DNA of 12,710 nt from an uncultured Coprococcus sp. (GTDB taxonomy: Bacteria; Bacillota; Clostridia; Lachnospirales; Lachnospiraceae). Shown piece by piece: positions 1 to 7,099 of this stretch (within the stretch, counting starts at the first letter, position 1; every line of letters starts with the position of its first letter). The notes under the pieces were generated by a model that had not been told where the DNA came from, searched no databases, and saw nothing but the letters and a program-made list of their open reading frames with translations. The stretch covers positions 1 to 12,710 of the forward strand of contig CAKQIY010000042.1 of the NCBI GenBank assembly GCA_934247115.1, written 5' to 3'. Both the position numbers and the translations under genes were made by a program.

Positions 1-140
1 CTGTACACAGTTGATTTGCCTATCTTATATCCTCTCTTTTCCAGTTCATCTATCAGACTCTGGACTGTAGGATGAGTCTTGAGCTCCTTTATAACAGAGT
101 ATATGACCTGCTTCTGCCATGTGTTACGCTTCTCACTCAT
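1..140 (-). CDS. Fur-family metal/peroxide-responsive regulator, N-terminal part (cut by window edge)
   Basis: The 46 complete codons seen encode the start of a winged-helix DNA-binding domain of the Fur/PerR/Zur family. Visible signs are the RNTWQKQVIYSVI helix, then KTHPTVQSLIDEL, then GYKIGKSTVY, matching the family pattern R-x-T-x-Q-r-x-x-I...HPT...ATVYR. Family members are dimeric repressors that sense iron, zinc or peroxide through a C-terminal metal-binding half, which lies outside the window, so the subtype cannot be told. The start is the ATG at 138-140, preceded by a perfect AGGAGG (149-154) with 8 bases between. It lies on the same strand as the alpha-galactosidase, about 200 bases downstream of it, behind its own likely promoter, so it is probably a separate unit. 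The fragment appears intact up to the edge. Confidence 0.85.
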   Translation of the reverse strand, partial: MSEKRNTWQKQVIYSVIKELKTHPTVQSLIDELEKRGYKIGKSTVY

Positions 141-337
141 TGTATAGTCCTCCTTCTGGTATTATTATACAGATATTTAAAGCTGTTCTAACTAACTATT
201 TTTCTTTTAGCATTTCTAATAGGAACAGTTCTCTATAAGAGCAAGATAACACATTTCAGATATTATTTCCACTATTTTTATAACGTAAGATTTTCCAACG
301 CCTCAATTATATATACATTTGCTTGTGAGCATATATA
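141..337 (-). promoter_or_regulatory. Intergenic region with likely Fur-family gene promoter
   Basis: This is an AT-rich stretch between the alpha-galactosidase stop and the Fur-family start. On the minus strand there is a perfect TATAAT -10 hexamer (164-169) with a weak TTAGAA -35 (186-191) at 16 bases. Two inverted-repeat arms, CTGTTC (183-188) and GAACAG (223-228), flank an AT-rich core that overlaps the -35. The stretch TTAAATATCTGTATAATAA, covering the spacer and -10, has loose dyad symmetry that resembles a PerR/Fur box, but the match is poor and autoregulation is only inferred. I see no convincing terminator for the alpha-galactosidase here, only an imperfect AT-rich hairpin around 309-337 without a clear U-tract. 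No coding sequence is visible. Confidence 0.45.
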
Positions 338-2791
338 TCACTGTCTGGTGAAGGTATATAACCTCAGCCCATGCTCCGTCCAGAGAGCTGTCTGGTCGTT
401 GTAGCCAGTTCCTGCAAAGTTTGGAGCAAGATTCACTCCCATACGATTGAACACCGCACCGGCCGCTTGCACGTACTCCTTCTCGCCCTGAAGCCTGACT
501 ACCTTGTCTATCGCACTCTGGGTCAGCGAATCCGGCTTCACATGCACAGGTGTAACAGTGTTGATGAGATCTCCCATAAGTTTTACGCTGTACCGCAGGC
601 TTCTTCCCTCCATGACATACACTGCATTTTCGTCAAGCCCCTTTGTCCGCATATGCTTGTAAGTATAATTCGGTATCACCTGACCCTCATAATAGCAGGA
701 CACTGCTTCTGATCCATCCTGAGCTACCGTCATAAACTGGTACACATTTCTCTTTAGATCTGACACCGTTCCGTTCTCAATCCTGTGATATTCTCCGAAC
801 TGAAGTGTGCGCCTGTGTCTCTTGTAGAACTCCACCTGCTCCTTTATGGCATCAAGATCTTTCTTCTTCATGTCACACAGGTTGCACTCATAACCCAACA
901 CGCCAAATGCCGCCACTCCGAATCTCGTCTCAAGCGGGGTGACTCTGAGCGTCTGGTGATTCGGACATCCCGACACGTGACTGCTGACAACCGACATAGG
1001 ATATCCATAGCTATAGCCCGTCTGTATCTCAAGCCGCTCCCTGGCGTCTGTGTCATCACTTGCCCATATCTGCGGCATATAGCACAGTATACCGAGATCA
1101 AATCTGTTACCACCGGCAGCACATCCCTCAAACAATATCTCAGGGAAACGCTTAGTAAGCCTTCCCATGATATCGTAGAGTCCCAGCACATACCTGTGTC
1201 CAAATTCGCCCTGCCTGTCAGACGGCAGCGTCTGGCTATACCTGTCAGACATGATCCTGTTCATATCCCACTTCACATACGAGATATTCGCAGATGAGAA
1301 CACATTTGTCATGGCTTCCACTATATGATCTCTCACATCCTTGTTGGTGAGATCCAGCAGCATCTGATGACGCCCCTCGGCATGACTCTGCCCCGGCACT
1401 CTGACCGCCCACTCCGGATGAGTCCTGTAGAGATCACTGTCCTCATTCACCATCTCCGGCTCGACCCATATACCAAAATCAAGTCCAAGTGCATTTATCT
1501 TGTCTGCAAGCTGCTTTACTCCACCCGGAAGCTTGCTCCGGTTCTCCTGCCAATCTCCAAGTGAAGATATGTCATTATCCCTGTGTCCAAACCATCCATC
1601 GTCCATGACGAACAGCTCTATGCCGCATTTCTTTGCCTCCCTGGCAAGTTTCAGCAGTTTCTTCTCATTGATATCAAAATACGCAGCTTCCCAACTATTC
1701 AGCAGAACAGGTCTCTCTCTGTCCGCCCAGTGTCCTCTGACTATATGCCTTCTGACAAACGCATGCATCTGGCTGCTGACACCGCCAAAGCCTGAATCCG
1801 AGTATGCCATGACCGCCTCCGGCGACTGCAGCGACTGCCCCGGCTCAAGCACAAATGAAAATCCTTCCGGATTGATACCGCTGAGGATACGCATGCGGCC
1901 ATAGGAGTTCTGTTCACAGGTCTCCATATGGTCTCCTGAATATATGAGATTGAAGCCGTAACACTCACCGTGTTCCTCTGAACTGCCGTGCTCCGCCACC
2001 ATGAAGAACGGATTTGCCCTGCTGCCGGAGGCTCCAGTGGACGATGAGACCGACACTCTTCCCTGCCTTACAGGGTGCTCCGCTCTGTGCATTTCCCTCG
2101 CCCAGGCTCCTCCGAAATGTATCATGTCATATTCCCGGTACATTCTCATATCAAGCTGCATGGACATAAGTCTGTCCACACGCTCCACGTCATCACTTTC
2201 ATTTGTCAGGCGTGTGCTTCTGGTTATCACATCACTGTCATCCCATGTCACATATATAAGTTCCAGTTTCTGGTTGTAGCATTTGTCCCGCAGGGTTACG
2301 ATGAGCTGGGTAACTCCAGCTCCTACATCATTCTGTCCGTCGTCGGTTTGAGTACTCTGCTGTACGTCATCCACAACAACGCCATCTCTCATTCCGCCGC
2401 CACGTTCCACCGCGCACGGAAGTCCCTCAAGCTCATCCCTGCCGTTCTTTATCTCGTAGGATTCGTACACAAAGTCGCAGGTCGTGCTGCCATTTGCATG
2501 AGTCATACAGACAAATGGTTCGCTGACATCCCCCTTGCCATTTGACGACAGCTCCTGCAGCAGGCTTTCAAGGGTGAGTCCACCATCCAGCACTACGGCA
2601 TTGCCAGTCTCGAACAGGCTGCGATCATGCGTCACATCCCAAAGTCCTACAGTATTCTGCTCTCCGCAGTCCAGACTCCTGCCACCGTAGCACAGGTGCT
2701 CAAGGTGTCCATCCGGGCGCACACACATAGCATACTGAGTTGACTTTGTCTCCAGTATGAATACCTGATGTTCTTCTATATATCTGATCAT
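338..2791 (-). CDS. GH36 alpha-galactosidase
   Basis: This retaining exo-alpha-galactosidase (817 aa) releases terminal alpha-galactose from melibiose, raffinose-type sugars or related glycosides. There is no signal peptide, so it acts in the cytoplasm. The N-terminal beta-sandwich (about residues 1-340) leads into the (beta/alpha)8 barrel with NSWEAAYFDI (366-375) and MDDGWFG (396-402). The KWDMNR motif (507-512) carries the expected nucleophile Asp509, LFEGCAAGGNRFD covers 553-565, and SDDTD (578-582) carries the general acid/base, probably Asp579. Spacing of these two aspartates fits clan members such as Geobacillus AgaB. The protein is somewhat longer than the usual 720-750 aa, partly through a low-complexity insertion near residues 130-160. 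The ATG at 2789-2791 has AGGAGG at 2799-2804. That RBS belongs to the last copy of a tandem repeat lying between this gene and the upstream symporter. It is probably the last gene of the operon. Confidence 0.95.
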   Translation of the reverse strand: MIRYIEEHQVFILETKSTQYAMCVRPDGHLEHLCYGGRSLDCGEQNTVGLWDVTHDRSLFETGNAVVLDGGLTLESLLQELSSNGKGDVSEPFVCMTHANGSTTCDFVYESYEIKNGRDELEGLPCAVERGGGMRDGVVVDDVQQSTQTDDGQNDVGAGVTQLIVTLRDKCYNQKLELIYVTWDDSDVITRSTRLTNESDDVERVDRLMSMQLDMRMYREYDMIHFGGAWAREMHRAEHPVRQGRVSVSSSTGASGSRANPFFMVAEHGSSEEHGECYGFNLIYSGDHMETCEQNSYGRMRILSGINPEGFSFVLEPGQSLQSPEAVMAYSDSGFGGVSSQMHAFVRRHIVRGHWADRERPVLLNSWEAAYFDINEKKLLKLAREAKKCGIELFVMDDGWFGHRDNDISSLGDWQENRSKLPGGVKQLADKINALGLDFGIWVEPEMVNEDSDLYRTHPEWAVRVPGQSHAEGRHQMLLDLTNKDVRDHIVEAMTNVFSSANISYVKWDMNRIMSDRYSQTLPSDRQGEFGHRYVLGLYDIMGRLTKRFPEILFEGCAAGGNRFDLGILCYMPQIWASDDTDARERLEIQTGYSYGYPMSVVSSHVSGCPNHQTLRVTPLETRFGVAAFGVLGYECNLCDMKKKDLDAIKEQVEFYKRHRRTLQFGEYHRIENGTVSDLKRNVYQFMTVAQDGSEAVSCYYEGQVIPNYTYKHMRTKGLDENAVYVMEGRSLRYSVKLMGDLINTVTPVHVKPDSLTQSAIDKVVRLQGEKEYVQAAGAVFNRMGVNLAPNFAGTGYNDQTALWTEHGLRLYTFTRQ

Positions 2792-2882
2792 AGCGGTTCC
2801 TCCTAATAATATGTATCGCCCCTCTCGTATAATCGAGCGGGGCAGGTCGTCGGAACCGATTCCTAGTATGAACTTCGTTCAT
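2700..2882 (-). other. Leader mini-ORF 3, overlapping the alpha-galactosidase start out of frame (60 codons)
   Basis: This is the last mini-ORF, starting at the ATG of the third unit (2880-2882) with AGGAGG 7 bases upstream. It reads MNEVHTRNRFRRPAPLDYTR, continues through the alpha-galactosidase RBS and ATG in another frame, and stops about 90 bases inside that gene. If translated, its ribosomes would cross the alpha-galactosidase start, melting or occluding it. The 3' part is an out-of-frame reading of the enzyme gene, so the peptide itself is unlikely to be functional. Confidence 0.25.
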
Positions 2883-2973
2883 AGCGGTTCCTCCTAATAA
2901 TATGTATTGCCCCTCTCGCATAAGCGAGCGGGGCAGGTCGTCGGAACCGATTCCAAGTATGAACTTCGTTCAT
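2863..2973 (-). other. Leader mini-ORF 2 in repeat array (36 codons)
   Basis: It has the same RBS and ATG arrangement as mini-ORF 1 and begins MNEVHTWNRFRR. The link to the next unit is one base shorter here (AATAAT instead of ATCTAAT on the plus strand). The frame therefore misses the TAG, runs through the next AGGAGG and ATG out of frame, and stops at 2863-2865. The next start would thus be overlapped rather than abutted. No homologue is recognised. Confidence 0.25.
2909..2934 (-). other. GC-rich hairpin of the repeat unit (also at 2818-2843 and 3001-3026)
   Basis: In the RNA, GCCCC pairs with GGGGC and CTCGC with GCGAG around a TTAT loop, with one G/A mismatch: a stem of about 10 pairs. 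It occurs once per unit. The copy at 2818-2843 has changes at both members of one C-G pair (to A/A), shortening the upper stem to four pairs. No U-tract follows, so it is not a rho-independent terminator. It may stabilise the transcript, slow the polymerase, or keep the flanking segments apart. Confidence 0.8.
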
Positions 2974-2984
2974 AGCGGTTCCTC

Positions 2985-3065
2985 CTATCTAATATGTATC
3001 GCCCCTCTCGCATAAGCGAGCGGGGCAGGTCGTCGGAACCGATTCCGAGTATGAACTTCGTTCAT
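2985..3065 (-). other. Leader mini-ORF 1 in repeat array (26 codons)
   Basis: The ATG lies 7 bases after the AGGAGG that overlaps the symporter stop codon. The frame begins MNEVHTRNRFRR, is rich in arginine and ends in AGA-TAG, with the TAG forming the start of the next TAGGAGG. This copies exactly how the symporter gene itself ends (AGA-TAG-GAGG), so termination would place a ribosome at the next start site. Translation is plausible from the signals but unproven. The peptide matches no family I recognise and may simply be a by-product of the repeat. Confidence 0.3.
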
Positions 3066-3076
3066 AGCGGTTCCTC

Positions 3077-4528
3077 CTATCTAAGCTTCGTCATGATCTC
3101 CTGCGTCCGCTCCTCTGTCAGTTTGTATTTCCTGATGAAGAATACGAGTCCTATGATGAGAAGAACTATCGGAACAACTGTCATCATCATGGAAAGTCCC
3201 ATGAGGGTTCCCGTGCTCTGCTCTATGACCTCCGACGTTCCATCGGCAGGCTGAATGAGGCCGACCCATTTGATGGCAAGTCCGGCAAAGAACACTGCAA
3301 CTCCCGATGCAAGCTTTACTACAAATGTCTGCATGGAGCATATGACGCTCTCATCTCTCTGTCCATTCTTGTACTCTCCATAGTCTATGCTGTCTGCAAG
3401 GCACACAGTTATCAGTACGTTGAGAAGTCCGCTTCCCGCAAATACCAGAAGTCCCGGTATGAACAGGATGTACCAGCAAGGTACTCCGCCCACTGTCATG
3501 CGGGTAACACCGGCCAAGCTGCAGGCAAGCAGCATCACATATCCGACGATCTCATATACTACTGAATGTACGAACAGCTTTCTCTTGGACATCTTCTTTC
3601 TAAAGAGCGGGAAAAGCATCATGGCAAGTATCTGCGCGCCACCGCCAAACGCGGAGAACAGTGCATATCCGCTCTCACTGCCTATGTCATATGTGAAGAA
3701 ATATATGAGCAGGTTGCTTGTTATATAGAGTGCAGAGTTTACGAGCACGATGGTGATGACCACAGCCAGTGCCTGGTCATTGGTCACTAGTGAACGGAAC
3801 ATCTCACCGATTCCGTGGGACTCCACTTCTGTATCGCCCTTCTCCTTTACGTTGGCCACGCATATGGCCTCCGAGATGACGAACACCACAGCAACCAGAA
3901 GAGCCCACCACTTGAAGCCAATGCGGTAATCCGTGATATTCAGCTTGTCCGCCGCCAGGGCTGCACCGCTTATAGCCGGGACAACTATCATGGTAAGTAC
4001 AGTAGGGATGGCAGACCCCACGCCCGCGCAGGATCTTGCCAGTGCAGACAGATTCTCCCTCTCCTTGCCCGGCTCAGTGATGGCCGGGATCATGGACCAG
4101 TACGGAATATCCATCAACGTGTATGTGATTCCCCACAGGAAATATGTCACTGTCAGGAACACCTTCATACCACCAGCTCCCATGCTTTCCGGCACGGCGA
4201 ACATCGCATAGAGGACAACCGCGTTCAGCACGGTTCCTGAGAATATCCACGGTCTGAATCTTCCCCATCTGCTTCTGGTCTTTGCCACCACGATGCCCAT
4301 GATAGGATCGTTAAATGCATCAAACACTCTCGCCGCCATCAGCACTGTTCCTATGAACACTGAGCTGACGCCGAGCACAGAATTGTAATAGTACAGTATA
4401 TAGCTGGCTACCAGCATATACACCATGTCTTTTCCCACGGCACCTACTCCGTAGGCTATCTTTGTCCTTTTCAGAAGGCCGCCCGCAGGTGCGCCATTCT
4501 GTGTATTATCCTGTGAATTTTCTCCCAT
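3077..4528 (-). CDS. GPH-family (MelB-like) sugar:cation symporter
   Basis: This is an integral membrane transporter of the glycoside-pentoside-hexuronide family within the MFS (483 aa, usual length 450-500), with about 12 hydrophobic segments. It imports a glycoside together with Na+ or H+. The family signature is clear: KIAYGVGAVGKDMVY near the N-terminus, then VFDAFNDPIMG (68-78) with Asp70 and Asp74 in the cation/sugar site region, and SRWGRFRPW (86-94) in the loop between helices 2 and 3. Substrate cannot be read from sequence. Linkage to the alpha-galactosidase favours melibiose, a raffinose-type sugar or another alpha-galactoside. The ATG at 4526-4528 is preceded by AAGGAGG. It starts 19 bases after the hydrolase stop, and its own TAG stop forms part of the first repeat RBS. 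The N-terminal 18 residues are polar and cytosolic. Confidence 0.93.
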   Translation of the reverse strand: MGENSQDNTQNGAPAGGLLKRTKIAYGVGAVGKDMVYMLVASYILYYYNSVLGVSSVFIGTVLMAARVFDAFNDPIMGIVVAKTRSRWGRFRPWIFSGTVLNAVVLYAMFAVPESMGAGGMKVFLTVTYFLWGITYTLMDIPYWSMIPAITEPGKERENLSALARSCAGVGSAIPTVLTMIVVPAISGAALAADKLNITDYRIGFKWWALLVAVVFVISEAICVANVKEKGDTEVESHGIGEMFRSLVTNDQALAVVITIVLVNSALYITSNLLIYFFTYDIGSESGYALFSAFGGGAQILAMMLFPLFRKKMSKRKLFVHSVVYEIVGYVMLLACSLAGVTRMTVGGVPCWYILFIPGLLVFAGSGLLNVLITVCLADSIDYGEYKNGQRDESVICSMQTFVVKLASGVAVFFAGLAIKWVGLIQPADGTSEVIEQSTGTLMGLSMMMTVVPIVLLIIGLVFFIRKYKLTEERTQEIMTKLR

Positions 4529-4547
4529 ATATAACCTCCTTCAAGGC

Positions 4548-5561
4548 CTAGCCTTTTATATCAGCCAGCCTTGTCTCCAGCCATTTGTCAATATCGTCAA
4601 ACACCTTATCCCTGCACAGCTCGTTCAGTATCTCGTGCCTACAGTCCTCATACAGATAGCATGCCACATTGTGTGACACCCTTCTGTGGTATAACTCGTA
4701 AAGCTTCAGTACATCCCTGCCGTAGTGTCCCACCGGATCCCTGTCACCGGACACAAACAGAACCGGCACATTCTTCGGTATCTTTGCTATGTTCCTGTCC
4801 TCCTGTATATAGTGAAGGGTGTTGAAGAGCGTCTCATAGCCCTTAAGTGTAAATGAGAACTGGCACAGAGGATCATCCACATACGCGTCCACGCGCTTCG
4901 GATCACGGCTCACCCAGTCCTTATTTGTCCTCTTTCTCACTTCACCATCCACTATAGTTGTCTTCGGAATACCCCTGTTATAAGTTCCAAATGCAAGAAG
5001 CTCCATGAGGGTGCTCCTGTACCTCTCACCGTGCTGACTCTTCTCAAGTTCCAGAACAAGTCTGCCTATCTGCAGCATATATTCAGGCATGCTTCCTGTT
5101 CCCATGCAGATAAAGCCGTCCACACTTGAGCCATCCGTGTAAGGTGATGGATATTTGGGATCCCAGCCGTAGTCACTCATGTATCTTCTCGCCATGAACG
5201 AACCCATGGAATGTCCCATCAGGAAGAACGGGACTCCCTTGTATGCCTTCTTCAGACTTCTAGTGACTCTGTGAAGATCCGAGACTATTGCCTTGCTCGC
5301 ATCGTAGGCATTCATATATCCAAGCTCATCCATATTTGCCGCCGTAAGCCCATGTCCCAGGTGGTCATTTCCTGCTACCACAAATCCCTTCGCAGCAAGA
5401 TATCTCGCAAATTCGTCGTATCTGTCTATCAACTCTATCATTCCGTGTGATATCTGAAGTATCGCCCGCACCTCGCCCTGTGGCTCCCACACGATGACAT
5501 GCAGCCTGTCCTTTCCATTTGATGATGGTATAAATGTCTCTTTCTTTTTTACCTTATACAT
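4548..5561 (-). CDS. Alpha/beta hydrolase, lysophospholipase / monoacylglycerol lipase type (S33-like)
   Basis: This is a 337 aa serine hydrolase without a signal peptide, so it is likely cytosolic. Visible elements are the oxyanion-side motif ISHGMIE (37-43), NDHLGHG (65-71) typical of the PldB/monoglyceride-lipase group, the nucleophile elbow GHSMGS with Ser118, a variable lid (about 150-245), Asp275 in VSGDRDPVG, and His309 in DCRHEILNE. The full Ser-Asp-His triad is therefore present. Family members cleave acyl esters of lysophospholipids, monoacylglycerols or other small esters, and the true substrate here is unknown. The ATG at 5559-5561 has AAGGAGG close upstream. Gaps are 18 bases to the upstream glycosyltransferase-like gene and 19 bases to the symporter downstream, so it is almost certainly co-transcribed. 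A lipid esterase inside an alpha-galactoside operon is unusual. An acyl-sugar or glycolipid substrate is an inference. Confidence 0.9.
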   Translation of the reverse strand: MYKVKKKETFIPSSNGKDRLHVIVWEPQGEVRAILQISHGMIELIDRYDEFARYLAAKGFVVAGNDHLGHGLTAANMDELGYMNAYDASKAIVSDLHRVTRSLKKAYKGVPFFLMGHSMGSFMARRYMSDYGWDPKYPSPYTDGSSVDGFICMGTGSMPEYMLQIGRLVLELEKSQHGERYRSTLMELLAFGTYNRGIPKTTIVDGEVRKRTNKDWVSRDPKRVDAYVDDPLCQFSFTLKGYETLFNTLHYIQEDRNIAKIPKNVPVLFVSGDRDPVGHYGRDVLKLYELYHRRVSHNVACYLYEDCRHEILNELCRDKVFDDIDKWLETRLADIKG

Positions 5562-5579
5562 AATGTAACCCTCCTTATC

Positions 5580-7064
5580 TCAATTTTTCATATCCATCGC
5601 CAGTTTTACGACCTCATACGCTCCGTCGTATATTCCATCCAGTTTGTTCCTCTTTATGTTCTCACACATATCTGTGAGTATGCTGTCATCCTGCATGAAC
5701 AGCTTCATCATCTGAAGAGTGTGTGGTATGTCACGGCACTCCAGTGTTCCATCTCCGATCTCCGCCGAGTGTATCGCCCCCCACTGCTCATGTCCGCCAA
5801 CTCTCTTGATGAACAGCTTTGGAACCGGATAAAAGGCCAGCTCAGACGGCTTCGTTATGAGTACATCACAGCTTCTCATGAGAAGGTTAGTGCAGTACAC
5901 AGCCTCATATATATTCTCGTGGCAAAATGCATGTATTCCATACACCTCTTCCTTAAGAGCCTTATCCGCAAATGCTGTGGTGTCGTTCCAGTCATCGAAA
6001 TGTGTAGTGACAAGGCTCTCCATAGCCGGTATCTCTCTCACCAGCTCTTCCCACACGTTCATATAATCGCCCACATTCACATACAGGACCATGTTGCCCT
6101 TCTTCACACTGGCAAGCGCCGTCCTGATAATAGCTGCAAATATATCCTTCTGCGCTCCGGCTCCTCCTATGGTGAGAAGGAATCGCATCGGTGCTTTTCT
6201 CTTTCTTCTCTCTATTCTCCTGTCACAGTCCTCCTCTATGGCTGCCACCAGCTCGTGGTCTATATAGTGTCCAACGTATCTGATGGAATCACCGGGCATA
6301 GGCTTAAGCACCTCGTCGCCCTGCATGCCGTTCAGTGTCCTGTATCCTAGATATGACGATCTGGTCTGCACTGTGTGAAGGCTTCCCTCCGCAAGGTGGA
6401 GCGCCATAGGCCAGTTGTCAGGAATGGCATTCACCACATATTTCATCCCTGCGTGGACTGCTGTCTGGGCAGGCCACACATGTGTAGCCACAAGTGGGAT
6501 ATCCTTCGGGACATTCCCAAACACCGGTGTCATAAGCTCCGCGTTCATCTGATCCGAGGCATTGTACGATAATTTTCTGAAGCCCTCATAGTTCATCGGC
6601 TCCCACACCGCTTTGTTGAAAACCTTGCTCTTCCCCGATATCCTGGATCCCAGGGAATAGAGCTTATTCTGTGCCTCAATAACCTTCCCTCCCGTGGTCT
6701 CACTATAGGAATTAAGGTCCATCCAGTATGGCTTATATCCCAGATGATTGGCCGCTGACGCTATCGCCATGGATATTCTGTAATGTCCGAACCCCATCCT
6801 GATATTGCCAACTATGATCCCTTTGTCCCTGTCAAACACCTCACGTTCACCGGCATCCGCATCATCACTGACTCCGCCGTCGATAACAATATTGGAGACA
6901 CCGAGAGTATCTCCAATATACGGATTCTTCACAACTGCAAGAGGATAATCCTCTTCACTGTCATCACCGAATCTCCTGACAAATCTCTCCTTGGAATTCT
7001 CCGCCTTTTTGACAACCTGACCGCTCATCCTGTTGCCAAATATAACCTCAGATCTCTTGCCCAT
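5580..7064 (-). CDS. Putative GT-B-fold glycosyltransferase-like protein (GT28 / MGDG-synthase-like)
   Basis: This is a 494 aa cytosolic-looking protein with no signal peptide or membrane segment. After an N-terminal extension of about 80 residues comes IIVGNIRMGFGHYRIS (83-98), which resembles the N-terminal glycine-rich GxGH loop of MurG and monogalactosyldiacylglycerol synthases. LLTIGGAGAQKD (296-307) looks like the start of the C-terminal nucleotide-sugar domain. ITKPSELAFYPVPKLFIK (403-420) followed by GGHEQWGA (423-430) mirrors the donor-binding segment of GT28 enzymes (TKPGG...P...PGQE..NA), though the classic GG is replaced by SE. I assign the fold with moderate confidence; activity, donor and acceptor are unknown, and a non-catalytic role is possible. 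The start at 7062-7064 is chosen over an in-frame ATG 33 bases upstream because AGGAGG sits 7 bases before it. It follows the TetR gene by 35 bases. Confidence 0.6.
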   Translation of the reverse strand: MGKRSEVIFGNRMSGQVVKKAENSKERFVRRFGDDSEEDYPLAVVKNPYIGDTLGVSNIVIDGGVSDDADAGEREVFDRDKGIIVGNIRMGFGHYRISMAIASAANHLGYKPYWMDLNSYSETTGGKVIEAQNKLYSLGSRISGKSKVFNKAVWEPMNYEGFRKLSYNASDQMNAELMTPVFGNVPKDIPLVATHVWPAQTAVHAGMKYVVNAIPDNWPMALHLAEGSLHTVQTRSSYLGYRTLNGMQGDEVLKPMPGDSIRYVGHYIDHELVAAIEEDCDRRIERRKRKAPMRFLLTIGGAGAQKDIFAAIIRTALASVKKGNMVLYVNVGDYMNVWEELVREIPAMESLVTTHFDDWNDTTAFADKALKEEVYGIHAFCHENIYEAVYCTNLLMRSCDVLITKPSELAFYPVPKLFIKRVGGHEQWGAIHSAEIGDGTLECRDIPHTLQMMKLFMQDDSILTDMCENIKRNKLDGIYDGAYEVVKLAMDMKN

Positions 7065-7099
7065 AGCACAACCTCCTGTCTTTAATATGTACCGCACTC

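Larger units (their letters stand above)
2789..3084 (-). repeat. Tandem array: three 91-92 bp units plus a partial fourth, each with an RBS and ATG
   Basis: Units start at 2789, 2880 and 2971 (lengths 91, 91 and 92), followed by a 22-base partial copy at 3063-3084 that overlaps the symporter's 3' end. The copies differ at only a handful of positions. In transcript (minus) orientation each unit runs: AGGAGG, AACCGCT, ATG in the inverted repeat ATGAACGAAGTTCAT, GGAATCGGTTCC, a GC-rich hairpin, then an AT-rich link to the next AGGAGG. The symporter stop (TAG, 3077-3079) forms part of the first TAGGAGG. The last copy supplies the RBS and ATG of the alpha-galactosidase. The 22-base match at the symporter end and the homogeneous copies suggest recent tandem amplification. 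It is not a CRISPR array: the units abut without spacers and have coding-like signals. Confidence 0.95.

Noticed and set aside
300..337. Terminator after the alpha-galactosidase
   Set aside because: There is only an imperfect AT-rich stem (TATATA arms with a short GCT/AGC core) and no convincing U-tract. Transcription may continue toward the Fur-family gene.
371..712. Plus-strand frames opposite the real genes (e.g. 371-712, 785-1297, 8443-9186, 9826-10344)
   Set aside because: They lack RBSs and family signatures and lie opposite genes with full catalytic motifs, so they are antisense shadows.
2700..2921. Independent 73-residue protein
   Set aside because: Its first ATG (2919-2921) has no RBS and lies inside the hairpin stem. 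Only the ATG at 2880-2882 has translation signals, and the 3' part is an out-of-frame reading of the alpha-galactosidase.
2818..3026. GC-rich repeat hairpins as intrinsic terminators
   Set aside because: No U-tract follows the stems (GATACATATT comes next), and the downstream alpha-galactosidase has no other visible promoter.
2789..3084. CRISPR-like array
   Set aside because: The units abut with no unique spacers, are 91-92 bases long and contain RBS/ATG signals, so this is a plain tandem repeat.
7065..7097. Longer start for the glycosyltransferase-like gene
   Set aside because: The upstream ATG lacks a Shine-Dalgarno sequence, while AGGAGG sits 7 bases before the ATG at 7062-7064.
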